NCBI GenBank assembly: GCA_019634575.1
Contig: JAHCAY010000004.1
Span: 40,001-104,000 of the forward strand
From: Candidatus Didemnitutus sp.
GTDB taxonomy: Bacteria > Verrucomicrobiota > Verrucomicrobiia > Opitutales > Opitutaceae
Direction of reading: 5' to 3'
Length of the DNA: 64,000 nucleotides
A program made the translations under genes and the position numbers. Under the pieces are notes generated by a model that was not told where the DNA came from, made no database searches, and saw only the letters and a list, made by a program, of their open reading frames with translations. Positions 51,559-61,529 of the stretch are shown one piece after another; the first letter of the stretch is position 1, and each line of letters opens with the position of its first letter.

Positions 51559-53031
51559 TCACCGCGTCGGCAGCGCGATGAGTTGGCCGTCGAAACCAGC
51601 GGCGATGATCTGGTCGTCCGCGAGGGCGAGCGAACCGGCGTAGCCGCCGAAACCGTTTTCGGGCGCGGGCGTGGCGCGCAGGTGCCATTTCACGGCGCCG
51701 GTCGCGCGATCGAGCGCCAGAATGCCGCCGGTGTGGGCGATGACGGTGCCGGGAATGTTTTGCGCGGCCGTGCCGGTGAACACGGCGTCGTCGGTCACGA
51801 GCGGCGTGCCCCAGTTCATGCCGTGCACGGGCGTCTGCCACTTCGCGCGGCCGGTGGCGGGATCGATGGCGCTGACGCGGCTGTAGTCGGATGCACCGAC
51901 GTAGATCAGGCCGTCACGCAGCACGGGTGTGGATTCGATCCAGGAGAACCAATACGAGAAGCGCCAAGCGACGCTGCCGTCGGCGAGGTTGAAGCCGTAG
52001 AGCACGTAGTCGCGACTGCCGGCGATGACCTTGTCGCCCACGACGAGTGGCACGGTGACCACGCCGCCGGCGGTTTGCGCGCGGAACGTTTCCTTCTGCG
52101 TGCGGCGGTCGAGCAGGACGACCGAGCCGTCCATCGTGCCGAAGGTGAGCATGTCCGCGCCGTGCCGGCCGATGCCGGAAAAGATCGGCGCCTTGGCGTC
52201 GTGGCGCCAGAGCTTCGCGCCGGAGGCGGCATCGAGCGCATAGAGTCCGCCGTCGCTCGAACCGCAGTAGATGACGCCATCGACGACGAGCGGGAAGGCG
52301 GCGCGGTGGTTGAAAGTCGGGTTGGCGGCCACGGGTTTGCCCGCGGGTTGCGCGTCGTGCAGCGCGGCCGTCCAGCGCGGCGAGCCGTCGGTGCGATTGA
52401 GGGCGATGAGATTGGTTTTCGCATCGACGACATAGACGCTGTCCCCGCTCACGACGGCGCGGCCGTCGATGGGATTTTCGCCGCACCAGGTCCAGAGTCC
52501 GCGGCCGTCGGCGGCATCCACGGCGTGGAACTGGCCCGCGCTCGTGCCGACGTAGACGACGCCGTCGGCGACGACGGGCGGCGCCCACGTGCCGGCACCC
52601 AGCGGAAACGACCACCGCGGCTTCGGTGCAGCCGGATAAGCCGGCGCGGGCGGACGCGGTGTCCAGGCGCCGCCGCGGTGAAGTGCCAGCGGCAGTTGGG
52701 CCGCGCCGAAGGTGCCGCTGAGGTTGTCGCCGTCGCGGTGGAGCTTCACCGCGAAGGCGGGCGTGATGGCGTAGTTGCCGTCGCCCGCCGTCTCGACGGG
52801 AATCATGAACGGCGCGGCGAACGTGAGTGCGTCCGGGAAATTCATTCGGAAGGCGAGGTTGCCGCGTTTGGTGCGGAAGAACTCGAGGCCGAACTCGGCC
52901 GTGCCGCCCTGCGGCGGTGCGATGGTGCCGGTCCAGCGACCTTCGATCGGATCGGTCGCAGCGGGAACCGGATCAGCGGCGCACGCGGCGCAGGAAGCTG
53001 TCAAGGCGAGCAGCAGAAGCAAGGGGCGCAT
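51559..53031 (-). CDS. Secreted PQQ-like beta-propeller protein
   Basis: 490 residues. Signal peptide about 1-18, possibly with a lipobox-like Cys (LTASCAAC). Residues 27-125 form a separate beta-rich domain (IEGRWTGTIAPPQGGTAEFG). From about 145 there are propeller blades with the PQQ-repeat look: GVVYVGTSAGQFHAVDAADG, GVIYCGSSDGGLYALDAASG, YVLYGFNLADGSVAWRFSYW, and GGILALDRATGAVKW. BamB-type propellers and PQQ enzymes share this fold; the tryptophan docking motifs of dehydrogenases are incomplete, so a non-enzymatic or binding role is likelier. It is convergent with the HDOD gene and its substrate is unknown. Confidence 0.85.
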   Translation of the reverse strand: MRPLLLLLALTASCAACAADPVPAATDPIEGRWTGTIAPPQGGTAEFGLEFFRTKRGNLAFRMNFPDALTFAAPFMIPVETAGDGNYAITPAFAVKLHRDGDNLSGTFGAAQLPLALHRGGAWTPRPPAPAYPAAPKPRWSFPLGAGTWAPPVVADGVVYVGTSAGQFHAVDAADGRGLWTWCGENPIDGRAVVSGDSVYVVDAKTNLIALNRTDGSPRWTAALHDAQPAGKPVAANPTFNHRAAFPLVVDGVIYCGSSDGGLYALDAASGAKLWRHDAKAPIFSGIGRHGADMLTFGTMDGSVVLLDRRTQKETFRAQTAGGVVTVPLVVGDKVIAGSRDYVLYGFNLADGSVAWRFSYWFSWIESTPVLRDGLIYVGASDYSRVSAIDPATGRAKWQTPVHGMNWGTPLVTDDAVFTGTAAQNIPGTVIAHTGGILALDRATGAVKWHLRATPAPENGFGGYAGSLALADDQIIAAGFDGQLIALPTR

Positions 53032-53179
53032 GCCGGCAGGGAAGGGATTTTCGGTGGCGGGATCGAAAGGATTGCGATGCGCGGCTGTGCCGGGCCGCTG
53101 AAGCGTAAGTTCGCGCGGACGTCCTTCACTTCGCGGTGGGTCCGATACTCGCAGATTGCTTCGGCTTCGTAGGGGAGCG

Positions 53180-53237
53180 GTGGGAGCGAGCTTGCTCGCG
53201 ACTTAGCGTGCGATGTCGCGAGCAAGCTCGCTCCCAC
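53180..53237. repeat. REP-like perfect 23-bp inverted repeat
   Basis: Left arm 53180-53202 begins GTGGGAGCGAGCTTGCTCGC; right arm 53215-53237 is its exact complement, with a 12-nt loop. The arm sequence resembles REP elements of pseudomonads that are moved by Y1-type (RAYT) transposases. It lies between peptidase T and the propeller gene, with no transposase here. Confidence 0.8.
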
Positions 53238-53286
53238 AGAAACATCTCGCGGCTGAGGTTGCCCCAGGGCTGGCTCCGGGGGGGCT

Positions 53287-54525
<1,239 letters not shown>

Positions 54526-54746
54526 GGCGGCAGCCTACGCCCACGGGTCAGCGCGCCAATGTCGAATTCCCGCCGCCATCTGCGTTTGCTCGGCTGGTTT
54601 CCCTCCGCGGCTTTGTCACCTAATAGGTGACACTTCGGGGCGGATTGCTGACGCGGCGAAACTACGGACTCGGGGCTGGTGCCGGTCGGGCGAGGCGGTG
54701 ACGGTCGCGCGTGCGAGGGGCGGAGCGATGGCGGGCGGACTCAGCG

Positions 54747-55436
54747 TCAGTGTCCGCGGCAGACGCTCGGGCGGAAGCCGCCGCCGAAGCCGAGCGGCCG
54801 GCCGTAGCTCGCGAAGCGCAGCGGCGCGCCGTAGTCCCAATAGTAGGGGTAGTCGTAGCCTGCGTAGCCCCAGTCCGGGTAACCGTAGCCCCACCAGCCG
54901 TCGCCGGAGACTTGGCTGTAGCCGATGCCGAGCGTGGTGCCGGTCTGTTTGTCGTGGATTTCGGTGTAGATCGAGCCGGCGCGCATCTCGCGTCCGCCGG
55001 AGCCCCAGCCATAGGCGAGGGAAACCTGGCCGTGGACTTCGAGGCGGTCGTTGCGGGCGACGTCCTTCGCTTTCAGCCGTTGCGGGAGAGCGGGCTGGGC
55101 CGGGCCGGCGGCGATGGCGTTGGCGACGAGTTGGTCGAGTTGCGCGAGTTGCTCGGGCGCGAGGCGGTCGAGACCGGCCGCGGTCGTTTCGGATGGTTTG
55201 CGGCGGCTGCTGAAGGTGCCGGCGAAGGCCTTCACGTTGCCTTGGCGGGCGAGGGAGACTTCGCGGGCGACGAGGGTGTTGAGCGTGGTCTGCTCGTCGG
55301 CGGAGAGGTGGACGAGGCCGGCGGCGGCCTGTTGTTCGGTGGAAAGCGTGGCGATGAAGCCGCCGGTGGCGGCGGATGCGGCCGGCGCGAGCGCGAGCAG
55401 GGCGACGAAGAGGAGCGAAGCGAGCAGGGAACGCAT
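54747..55436 (-). CDS. Secreted Gly/Tyr/Trp-rich protein of unknown function
   Basis: 229 residues. Clear signal peptide (RSLLASLLFVALLALAPAAS, cleavage after ASA). The mature part has a helical region (LSADEQTTLNTLVAREVSLA, then RLAPEQLAQLDQLVANAIAA), a beta-like segment (VARNDRLEVHGQVSLAYGWG), and an aromatic, glycine-rich stretch near 183-215 (GWWGYGYPDWGYAGYDYPYY). The family is not recognised. The aromatic tail suggests a cell-surface or envelope protein. No operon partner is obvious; the aldo/keto reductase gene ends about 50 bp... upstream of its start on the same strand. Confidence 0.7.
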   Translation of the reverse strand: MRSLLASLLFVALLALAPAASAATGGFIATLSTEQQAAAGLVHLSADEQTTLNTLVAREVSLARQGNVKAFAGTFSSRRKPSETTAAGLDRLAPEQLAQLDQLVANAIAAGPAQPALPQRLKAKDVARNDRLEVHGQVSLAYGWGSGGREMRAGSIYTEIHDKQTGTTLGIGYSQVSGDGWWGYGYPDWGYAGYDYPYYWDYGAPLRFASYGRPLGFGGGFRPSVCRGH

Positions 55437-55487
55437 GAGGATTTGTGACGCGCGAGGTGGGCGGTTGGTTCCGCGGCGGGCCGCTGT

Positions 55488-56477
55488 TCAGCGCCGCAGG
55501 GCGGACATCATCGCTTCCGGGTAACGCAGGCCGACGGCGCGGCCGACGGGAAAGACGGCGGCGATCTCGGCGAGCTCCGTGGGCGTGAGGCTCACGCGCA
55601 GCGCGTCGAGGTTTTCGTCGAGGTAGCGGCGGCGCTTGGTGCCGGGGATCGGGACGATGTCGTCGCCTTGCGCGAGGACCCAGGCGAGCGCGAGCTGGCC
55701 GGGCGTGCAGCCTTTGCGGGCGGCGAGGGCGTTGACGCTTTCGACGAGCGCGAGGTTCTTCTGGAAGTTCTCGCCTTGGAAGCGGGGGGAGTGGCGGCGG
55801 TAGTCGTCGGCCGCGAGATCCTCGAAGCGCTTGATCTGGCCGGTGAGAAAACCGCGGCCGAGCGGGCTGTAGGCGACGAAGCCGATGCCGAGTTCGCGGC
55901 AGGTGGCGAGCACACCGTCCTCGGGATCGCGGGTCCAGAGGGAGTATTCGGTTTGCAGCGCGGCAATCGGGTGCACGGCGTGGGCGCGGCGGAGCGTTTC
56001 GGGCGATGCTTCGGAGAGGCCGAGATAACGGACTTTGCCGGCGCGGACGAGGCTGGCCATGGCGCCGACCGTTTCCTCGATGGGCGTCTGCGGGTCGACG
56101 CGGTGCTGATAGTAGAGATCGATCGTGTCGACTTTGAGGCGTCGCAGCGAGGCGTCGCAGGCGGCGATGACGTAGTCGGGGCGGCCGTTGACGCCACGGA
56201 CCTGCGGGTTGGCGGGATCGCGGACGATGCCGAACTTCGTGGCTATGACCACGCCGTCGCGCCGGCCAGCGAGCGCGCGGCCGAGGAGTTCCTCGTTGTG
56301 GTGCGGGCCATACATGTCGGCCGTGTCGAAGAACGTGACGCCGCGGTCGATGGCGTGGTGGAGCGTGGCGAGGGATTCCGTCTCGTCGCGCTCGCCGTAG
56401 AAATCGGACATACCCATGCAGCCGAGGCCGAGGGCGGAGACACGCGGACCGTTTTTGCCGAGCGAGCGAAGTTGCAT
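55488..56477 (-). CDS. Aldo/keto reductase
   Basis: 329 residues from the ATG at 56477. NADPH-dependent oxidoreductase with a TIM-barrel fold. Catalytic tetrad pieces: FFDTADMYGPHHNEELLGRA (Asp and Tyr near 51-57), VVIATKFGI (Lys near 81), and YYQHRVDPQTPIEETVGAM (His near 124). The C-terminal cofactor-binding loop has VPIPGTKRRRYLDENLDAL. It is closest to the AKR13-like/YakC-type group, which reduces small aldehydes and ketones; the natural substrate is unknown. It is a stand-alone gene between a secreted protein and an M3 peptidase. Confidence 0.93.
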   Translation of the reverse strand: MQLRSLGKNGPRVSALGLGCMGMSDFYGERDETESLATLHHAIDRGVTFFDTADMYGPHHNEELLGRALAGRRDGVVIATKFGIVRDPANPQVRGVNGRPDYVIAACDASLRRLKVDTIDLYYQHRVDPQTPIEETVGAMASLVRAGKVRYLGLSEASPETLRRAHAVHPIAALQTEYSLWTRDPEDGVLATCRELGIGFVAYSPLGRGFLTGQIKRFEDLAADDYRRHSPRFQGENFQKNLALVESVNALAARKGCTPGQLALAWVLAQGDDIVPIPGTKRRRYLDENLDALRVSLTPTELAEIAAVFPVGRAVGLRYPEAMMSALRR

Positions 56478-56538
56478 GGCACAATCGTAGTCGCGCGGGC
56501 CGCGAAGTAAAACGGCAACACGGTGTCGCGCGGGCAGC

Positions 56539-56567
56539 AAAAAGCCGCCGGCGGGCGGCCGGCGGCT
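56539..56567 (-). terminator. Terminator of the M3 peptidase gene
   Basis: Minus-strand stem AGCCGCCGG / CCGGCGGCT followed by TTTTTGC, about 40 bp after the stop. Confidence 0.88.
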
Positions 56568-56606
56568 CGTGAAGGGGTGGTCGCGCGTTCGGCGCGGCGG
56601 GTGCGC

Positions 56607-58742
56607 TCAGTTCGGGCCGGCGAGGCCGCGGCGCTCGAGGAACGGCTTGATGTCGGGATCGGCGCCGACCATGTCGCGGTAGAGCTGCATGGCGTCGGCG
56701 CTGCCGCCGCGGCTGAGGAGCTTGGCGCGGAAGCGGTCGCCGTTCTCGCGTTTCAGGCCGCCGTGGGACTTGAACCACTCGACGGTGTGGGCATCGAGGA
56801 CCTCGCTCCAGAAGTAGGAGTAGTAGCCCGCGGCGTAGCCGGACATGATGTGCGAGTAGTAGGTCGTGCGGTAGCGCGGCGGCACCGGGGCGAAATCGAG
56901 GCCGGCTTTCCGTAGCGCGGCGGTCTCGAAGGCGACGACGTCGTCGGCACCGGGAACCTGGTCGGCGCGGAGCTGATGCCAGGCTTGGTCGATGACGTTG
57001 GCGGCGACGAGCTCGGTGGTGGCGTGGCCTTGGTTGAACTTCTTTGTCGCTTCGACCTTAGCGAGCAACTCGACCGGGATGGGCGCGCCGGTCTGGTAGT
57101 GCTTCGCGTAGTTCTGGAGGATTTCCGGCCAAGCGGCCCACATTTCGTTCACTTGCGAGGGGAACTCGACGAAGTCGCGCGGGACGCTGGTGCCGGCGAA
57201 GCGCGGATACATCACGTTGGAGAACATGCCGTGGAGTGCGTGGCCGAACTCGTGGAAGGCGGTGCGCACTTCGTCGTGCGTGAGCAGCGTGGGCTGGCCT
57301 TCGGGCGGCTTCGGGATGTTGAGGTGGTTGGCGATGACGGGCTTGGTGCCCTTGAGTCCGCTCTGGGGCACGTAGGCGTTGGCCCAGGCGCCGCCGTTCT
57401 TGTTCGGGCGGGCGTAGTAGTCGGCGATGAAGATCGCGAGCTGCGAGCCGTCCTCGTTGAACACGTCGAAGACGCGCACGGTGGGCTCGTAGACGGGGAG
57501 GTCGTGGCGCTCCTTGAAAGAGAGGCCGTAGAGTTTGTGCGCGGCGAAGAAGACGCCATCGATGAGGACGTGGTTGAGCTCGTAGTAGGGCTTCAGCGCG
57601 GATTCATCGAAGTCGTATTTCGCCTTGCGGACTTTCTCGGCGTAGAGCTGCCAGTCGCCGGGCCCGAGGGTGAAGCCGCCTTTTTCCGCGTCGATGATGG
57701 CCTGCATCTCGGCGGCCTCCTTCTTCGCGTTGGCGACGGCGGGCGGCCCGAGCTGGGCGAGGAGCTTGTTGACGACGTCGACGGAGCCGGCGGTCTGTTC
57801 CTCGAGGGAGTAGGCGGCGAAATTCGGTGCGCCGAGGAGTGCGGCGCGTTCGGCGCGTTTCTTCATGATCGCGACGACGATGGCGCGGGTGTCGAACTCG
57901 CCGCCGCGGCTGCCGCGGGCGAGGGAGGCGGCCATGAGTTTGTCGCGGGTGGGGCGATGGGTGAGGTTGGTGAGGGGCGGCTGGCCGGTGGTGTTGACGA
58001 GGCGGAGGGCGAACTTGCCTTCCTTGCCGTCGGCCTTGGCGAGGTTCGCGGCGGTGGTGATCTCGGCGTCGGAGAGGCCGGCGAGTTCCTCGCGGGTGTC
58101 GACGTAGACGGTGGAGGCGGCGACTTCCTTGAGGGTGTTTTGGGTGAACTGCGTGCTGAGCGTGGCGAGTTCGGCGTTGAGTTTCTTCAGCGTGGCCTTG
58201 TCGGCGTCGGAGAGTTTGGCGCCGGCGCGGACGAAGTCGCGATGGTAGCGCCAGAGCAGGCGGGCGGACTCGGCGTCGAGGCCGAGGGTGTCGCGGGCGC
58301 TGTAGAGGGCGTCGATGCGGGCGAAGAGTTTCGGGTTGAGGCGGATGGCGTCGCCGTGCGCGGCGAGCTTGGGCGCGAGGACGCGCGCGACCTTCTGCAT
58401 CTCGGGGTTGGTGTTGCTGCCGTTCAGCGAGAAGAAGATCGTGCTGGCGCGGCCGAGCAGGTCGCCGGATTTTTCCATGGCGACGATGGTGTTTTCGAAG
58501 GTCGGGGCGGCGGGATTGTCGGCGATGGCCTCGATCTCCTTGAGGTTCTCGGCCATGCCCAGCTCGATGGCGGGCAGGTAGTGCTCGTTCTTGATCTTGT
58601 CGAACTGCGGGTAATGCAGCGGCAGCGGACTCTCGGTCAGCAGCGGGTTGTCGTTCATAGCGGCAGGAGCGGGCTCGGCGGCGGTCGCGGACAGCGCGAC
58701 GCCCAGCGCGAGCGCCACAGGGGCAACGGTGGGTCGGAACAT
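56607..58742 (-). CDS. M3-family peptidase (oligopeptidase A / peptidyl-dipeptidase type), exported
   Basis: 711 residues from the ATG at 58742. A signal peptide (VAPVALALGVALSATAAEPA) suggests a periplasmic enzyme, unlike cytoplasmic OpdA. The zinc site HEFGH lies near 500 (VRTAFHEFGHALHGMFSNVM), with the third ligand in EFPSQVNEMWA about 27 residues later. Other M3 landmarks: FENTIVAMEKSGDLLGRAST near 80 and the C-terminal MSGYAAGYYSYFWSEVLDAH. It should degrade short peptides by releasing dipeptides or cleaving within oligopeptides. A strong terminator follows. Confidence 0.93.
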   Translation of the reverse strand: MFRPTVAPVALALGVALSATAAEPAPAAMNDNPLLTESPLPLHYPQFDKIKNEHYLPAIELGMAENLKEIEAIADNPAAPTFENTIVAMEKSGDLLGRASTIFFSLNGSNTNPEMQKVARVLAPKLAAHGDAIRLNPKLFARIDALYSARDTLGLDAESARLLWRYHRDFVRAGAKLSDADKATLKKLNAELATLSTQFTQNTLKEVAASTVYVDTREELAGLSDAEITTAANLAKADGKEGKFALRLVNTTGQPPLTNLTHRPTRDKLMAASLARGSRGGEFDTRAIVVAIMKKRAERAALLGAPNFAAYSLEEQTAGSVDVVNKLLAQLGPPAVANAKKEAAEMQAIIDAEKGGFTLGPGDWQLYAEKVRKAKYDFDESALKPYYELNHVLIDGVFFAAHKLYGLSFKERHDLPVYEPTVRVFDVFNEDGSQLAIFIADYYARPNKNGGAWANAYVPQSGLKGTKPVIANHLNIPKPPEGQPTLLTHDEVRTAFHEFGHALHGMFSNVMYPRFAGTSVPRDFVEFPSQVNEMWAAWPEILQNYAKHYQTGAPIPVELLAKVEATKKFNQGHATTELVAANVIDQAWHQLRADQVPGADDVVAFETAALRKAGLDFAPVPPRYRTTYYSHIMSGYAAGYYSYFWSEVLDAHTVEWFKSHGGLKRENGDRFRAKLLSRGGSADAMQLYRDMVGADPDIKPFLERRGLAGPN

Positions 58743-58825
58743 GCCGCGGAACTTGTGCCGGAGCGGGCGCGACGGCAAGTGCGCTTCGACCAACGCGGCG
58801 GCGGGGCCGACGAGGCGGTGCCGGC

Positions 58826-59272
58826 TCAAGCCGACGGCGTCGCGGCGACGGCGAAGAGATCGCGGAGCGAGGTGCGCAGCTGCGCGGGGAAAATCGGCTT
58901 CGGCAGGATGCGGTCGACGGCGAGCTGGCGATATTTTTCCTGCACGATCGGGCTGATCTCGGAGCTGAAGACCATGACCTTGCCGCGGTAGGTGCGTTCG
59001 CGCAGGCGGCGGACGAGCTCGAGGCCGTTCATCTCGGGCATGTGATGGTCGGTGATGACGAGGTCGAAATGGTCGGGCGCGGCGTTGTTCAATTTCTCGA
59101 GCGCGAGGTTGCCGTTGGCGAACGACTCGACGGTGTGGCCGTCGCGGCCGAGCACGATGGTGATGAGCTCGCGGAGTTCCTTCATGTCGTCGGCATAAAG
59201 GATTCGCAGCGGCCGGCCCGGCGTGGATTGGGAGGAGGCGGGGGTCGAGGAGGTCACGAGAGTCGTTGTCAT
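58826..59272 (-). CDS. Single-domain response regulator
   Basis: 148 residues. A receiver domain after about 20 Ser/Thr-rich residues: LRILYADDMKELRELITIVL (acidic pair), phospho-acceptor in DLVITDHHMPEMNGLELV near residue 75, VMVFSSEIS, and the conserved Lys in RILPKPIFPAQL. The two His residues right after the Asp (DHH) are unusual. There is no output domain; it would act by protein contact. It lies upstream of the M3 peptidase gene on the same strand, 83 bp away, and no kinase is adjacent. Confidence 0.88.
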   Translation of the reverse strand: MTTTLVTSSTPASSQSTPGRPLRILYADDMKELRELITIVLGRDGHTVESFANGNLALEKLNNAAPDHFDLVITDHHMPEMNGLELVRRLRERTYRGKVMVFSSEISPIVQEKYRQLAVDRILPKPIFPAQLRTSLRDLFAVAATPSA

Positions 59273-59360
59273 CGTAGACGTCAGACGCGAAATTGCACGG
59301 ATTGGTTCTGCGAAAAGGATGCGAAAGTTTGCCCAGCGCGTCTGTGGGTTTTCCGCCGGG

Positions 59361-59397
59361 AAAACAGGGATCGGACGGCATGGGCGTCCGATCCCTG
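59361..59397 (-). terminator. Terminator of the small lipoprotein gene
   Basis: A perfect 13-bp stem CAGGGATCGGACG / CGTCCGATCCCTG with TTTT on the minus strand, about 30 bp after the stop. Confidence 0.9.
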
Positions 59398-59426
59398 CGG
59401 GGTGAACGGAAGGCGGGCGCGACGAC

Positions 59427-59855
59427 TCAATGTTCCGCGCGCGCCTTGGCGAGCGAGGCTTGCAGTTTGTCCCACGCGGCGGCCGCCTCGTCGCGCGCCT
59501 GGTTCCAGGTGTCCTGCGAGGCGCGGGCGAGCGCAGCGGTCTTTTCGTCGAAGGCGGCTTTGTCGCTTTTCACGGCGGCGAGGGCGTCTTTGCGCGATTG
59601 GGAGGCTTTGGCCGCGGAGGCGTCGGCTTCGAGTTGGCTGAGCTCGGCGTCGAGCCGGGCGATGATGGCGCTGAGGCGGGAGTTGAAGTCGCCGCGCTTT
59701 TCGTAGGCATACGTGCGCAGCTCGGTCCAGGTGTCGGCCGCGGGTGAGGCGACCGAGGTGTCGGCGTTGCGCGCATCGGTTTCGGAGGAGGAATTGCGGC
59801 CACACGCGGTGAACGCGAGCGCGCCGGCGAGGAGGAGGGGAGCGAGGATTTTCAT
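59427..59855 (-). CDS. Small coiled-coil lipoprotein
   Basis: 142 residues. The N-terminus MKILAPLLLAGALAFTACGR ends in a lipobox (FTAC, Cys near 18), so it is lipid-anchored in the periplasm. The remainder is a helical, Ala/Lys-rich region with heptads (LSAIIARLDAELSQLEADAS, then DTWNQARDEAAAAWDKLQAS), which looks like an apolipoprotein-like or stalk-like coiled coil. The family is not recognised. Its 5' end is divergent from the DTW-domain gene across about 125 bp, and a strong terminator follows. Confidence 0.8.
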   Translation of the reverse strand: MKILAPLLLAGALAFTACGRNSSSETDARNADTSVASPAADTWTELRTYAYEKRGDFNSRLSAIIARLDAELSQLEADASAAKASQSRKDALAAVKSDKAAFDEKTAALARASQDTWNQARDEAAAAWDKLQASLAKARAEH

Positions 59856-59979
59856 GGGATGGGCAGGGCGGGTGGACGTGACCCGGCCGGAGCGCCACCT
59901 GGCGTGGTCGGGCATGCGGCTTCCGACCGCACCGGCGCGTCGGCGTGCGTCTCCCGGTGGCAAAAGGGGAACATCTCCG

Positions 59980-60738
59980 ATGCGCCGCTCGGGGCGGCAG
60001 CGGAGGATTGACCGGGCGCGGGGTTTGCGGCGGGCTGCAGCGGTGTCCCGTTCCGTCGTCCTCCGCGAAACTCCGCGCTGCGCGCATTGCCAGCTCACGC
60101 CGCGCTGGTGCATTTGCGCGGGCGAGCGGATCGTGGAATCGTCGCTGCGGGTCGATGTGCTGCTGCATTTCATGGAGAGCTACCGGCCGAGCAGCACCGG
60201 GCACCTGATCAAGCGCGTCATGCCCGCGTCGGGCCAGCATCTCTTCCGCAAGCAGGCGCCGCTGCGCCGCGAGGACGTCGTGCAATCCGGCCGCGAGTTG
60301 TGGATTCTACACCCGCAAGGCGAGGAATTGCCCGCCGCGCCTGAGCCGGCGCGCCTGCAAGTGCTGCTGCTCGATGGCACGTGGACGCAGGCGACGGCAA
60401 TGGCGCAACAGGTCGGCGCGTGGGGCCGCCGCGTGCGGCTGCCGATGGCGGGCGAGAGTCGCTACTGGTTGCGCACGCAGGCGGGCGAGGGGCGGTTTTC
60501 CACGATCGAGGCGCTGTTGTTCCTCCTCCAGGCGCTCGGCCTGGGCGAAGCGCACGCGGCGCTCCGCGCGCAATTTGAACTGCACGTCTACGCGACGCTG
60601 CGCGCGCGCGGGTTCAAGGAAAAGGCCGCCGCGTATCTCGCGACGTCTCCGATCCGCGAGGCGTTTCCGGAACTGCTGGCGCGGCTGGACGAGCGGCGCC
60701 CGAACCTTCAGGCGGCGTCGGGGGCCGCGGGCGGCTGA
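59980..60738 (+). CDS. DTW-domain protein, tRNA uridine aminocarboxypropyltransferase-like (TapT)
   Basis: 252 residues from the ATG at 59980, preceded by AAAAGGGGA. The start is uncertain; the first about 25 residues are basic and possibly non-native. Conserved parts: a Cys cluster near 40-50 (PRCAHCQLTPRWCICAG, probably zinc-binding), LHFMESYRPSSTGHLIKRVM, the signature strand QVLLLDGTWTQATAMAQQVG (the DTW motif in D-G-T-W form), and WLRTQAGEGRFSTIEALLFL. The family transfers the 3-amino-3-carboxypropyl group of SAM to a tRNA uridine (acp3U). The gene is convergent with a membrane-protein gene and overlaps its 3' end by 31 bp. Confidence 0.85.
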   Translation: MRRSGRQRRIDRARGLRRAAAVSRSVVLRETPRCAHCQLTPRWCICAGERIVESSLRVDVLLHFMESYRPSSTGHLIKRVMPASGQHLFRKQAPLRREDVVQSGRELWILHPQGEELPAAPEPARLQVLLLDGTWTQATAMAQQVGAWGRRVRLPMAGESRYWLRTQAGEGRFSTIEALLFLLQALGLGEAHAALRAQFELHVYATLRARGFKEKAAAYLATSPIREAFPELLARLDERRPNLQAASGAAGG

Positions 60739-61529
60739 GCAGCGGGCGCAGCGAGAAATCTGGCCGCGATCAGCGCGATCGGCAGGCCGACGCACAACAA
60801 GTGCGCCAGGAAGGCAGGTTCCCAATTCGCCGGCGGGAAGGTCTTGGGCGGTGTGCGCGTCAGCGGGAGGAAGATGAGCTGCATCGTCAGCCACACCGCG
60901 ACGCCGTAGAGCGGGCCGGCGATGCCGGGCTGGCGGACGAGATACGGGCGGAATTTTGCGGCCATGCAAAACAGCGCGGCGACGATGAAGGCGATGGCGA
61001 AGTGCAGCAGCACGCCGACGATGGCGTAGCCCCAGTCGACGGGATTGCGCGCGGCGGGCCCGAACAACGCGGCGGCGATGCCCTGGAGCAGTGCGACGAC
61101 GTTGCCGCCGCGGTAAAGCGTCAGCCCGCACACGTAGACCAGATCGAGCGCGCCGGCGGCGAGACCGGACCAGACGATCGCGCGCGCTAGCGGCGAGGTG
61201 AGCGGGTTGGCGGAACGGGGCGCAGCGGGCATGGCGCGACGTTGCGGCGCGCGCCGGGGAGGCGCAACGTCCGAGAGCGTCAACGCGCGGCGGGCGCGCC
61301 AGAGTCCCCACGCGCCCGCGGCGACGACGCCCCCGAGCCACGGCGCGAGCGCGACCATCGTCGACGGCGCGCTCGCCCCGCAGAGTTCGCGCCCGAAAAG
61401 CGCGCCGCCCGCCGCGTAGGCGGCCAGGCAGCACACGCCCTTCGGCGCGAGCGCGAAGAGCGTGAGCGGCGCGGCTTGCCGGACGCGCCGGCGCCACCCG
61501 GGCTCAGGCCGTGACGGCGGCGGGCTCAT
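60708..61529 (-). CDS. Integral membrane protein of unknown function
   Basis: 273 residues if started at 61529. About six hydrophobic segments: near 20-45 (TLFALAPKGVCCLAAYAAGG), 57-77, 112-133 (AIVWSGLAAGALDLVYVCGL), 165-190 (YAIVGVLLHFAIAFIVAALF), 203-222 (GIAGPLYGVAVWLTMQLIFL) and 240-262. The C-terminal 170 residues look like a conserved bacterial membrane family (GVVALLQ-IAAALFG and LHFAIAF patterns). The N-terminal third may be an appended module, and an internal ATG at about 61230 would give just the conserved part. The start overlaps the DUF899 stop by 26 bp, so the two may be co-translated. Confidence 0.65.
   Translation of the reverse strand: MSPPPSRPEPGWRRRVRQAAPLTLFALAPKGVCCLAAYAAGGALFGRELCGASAPSTMVALAPWLGGVVAAGAWGLWRARRALTLSDVAPPRRAPQRRAMPAAPRSANPLTSPLARAIVWSGLAAGALDLVYVCGLTLYRGGNVVALLQGIAAALFGPAARNPVDWGYAIVGVLLHFAIAFIVAALFCMAAKFRPYLVRQPGIAGPLYGVAVWLTMQLIFLPLTRTPPKTFPPANWEPAFLAHLLCVGLPIALIAARFLAAPAAQPPAAPDAA

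Noticed and set aside
56976..58991. A 671-codon open frame on the plus strand
   Set aside because: Opposite the M3 peptidase, whose HEFGH zinc site is in the other strand.
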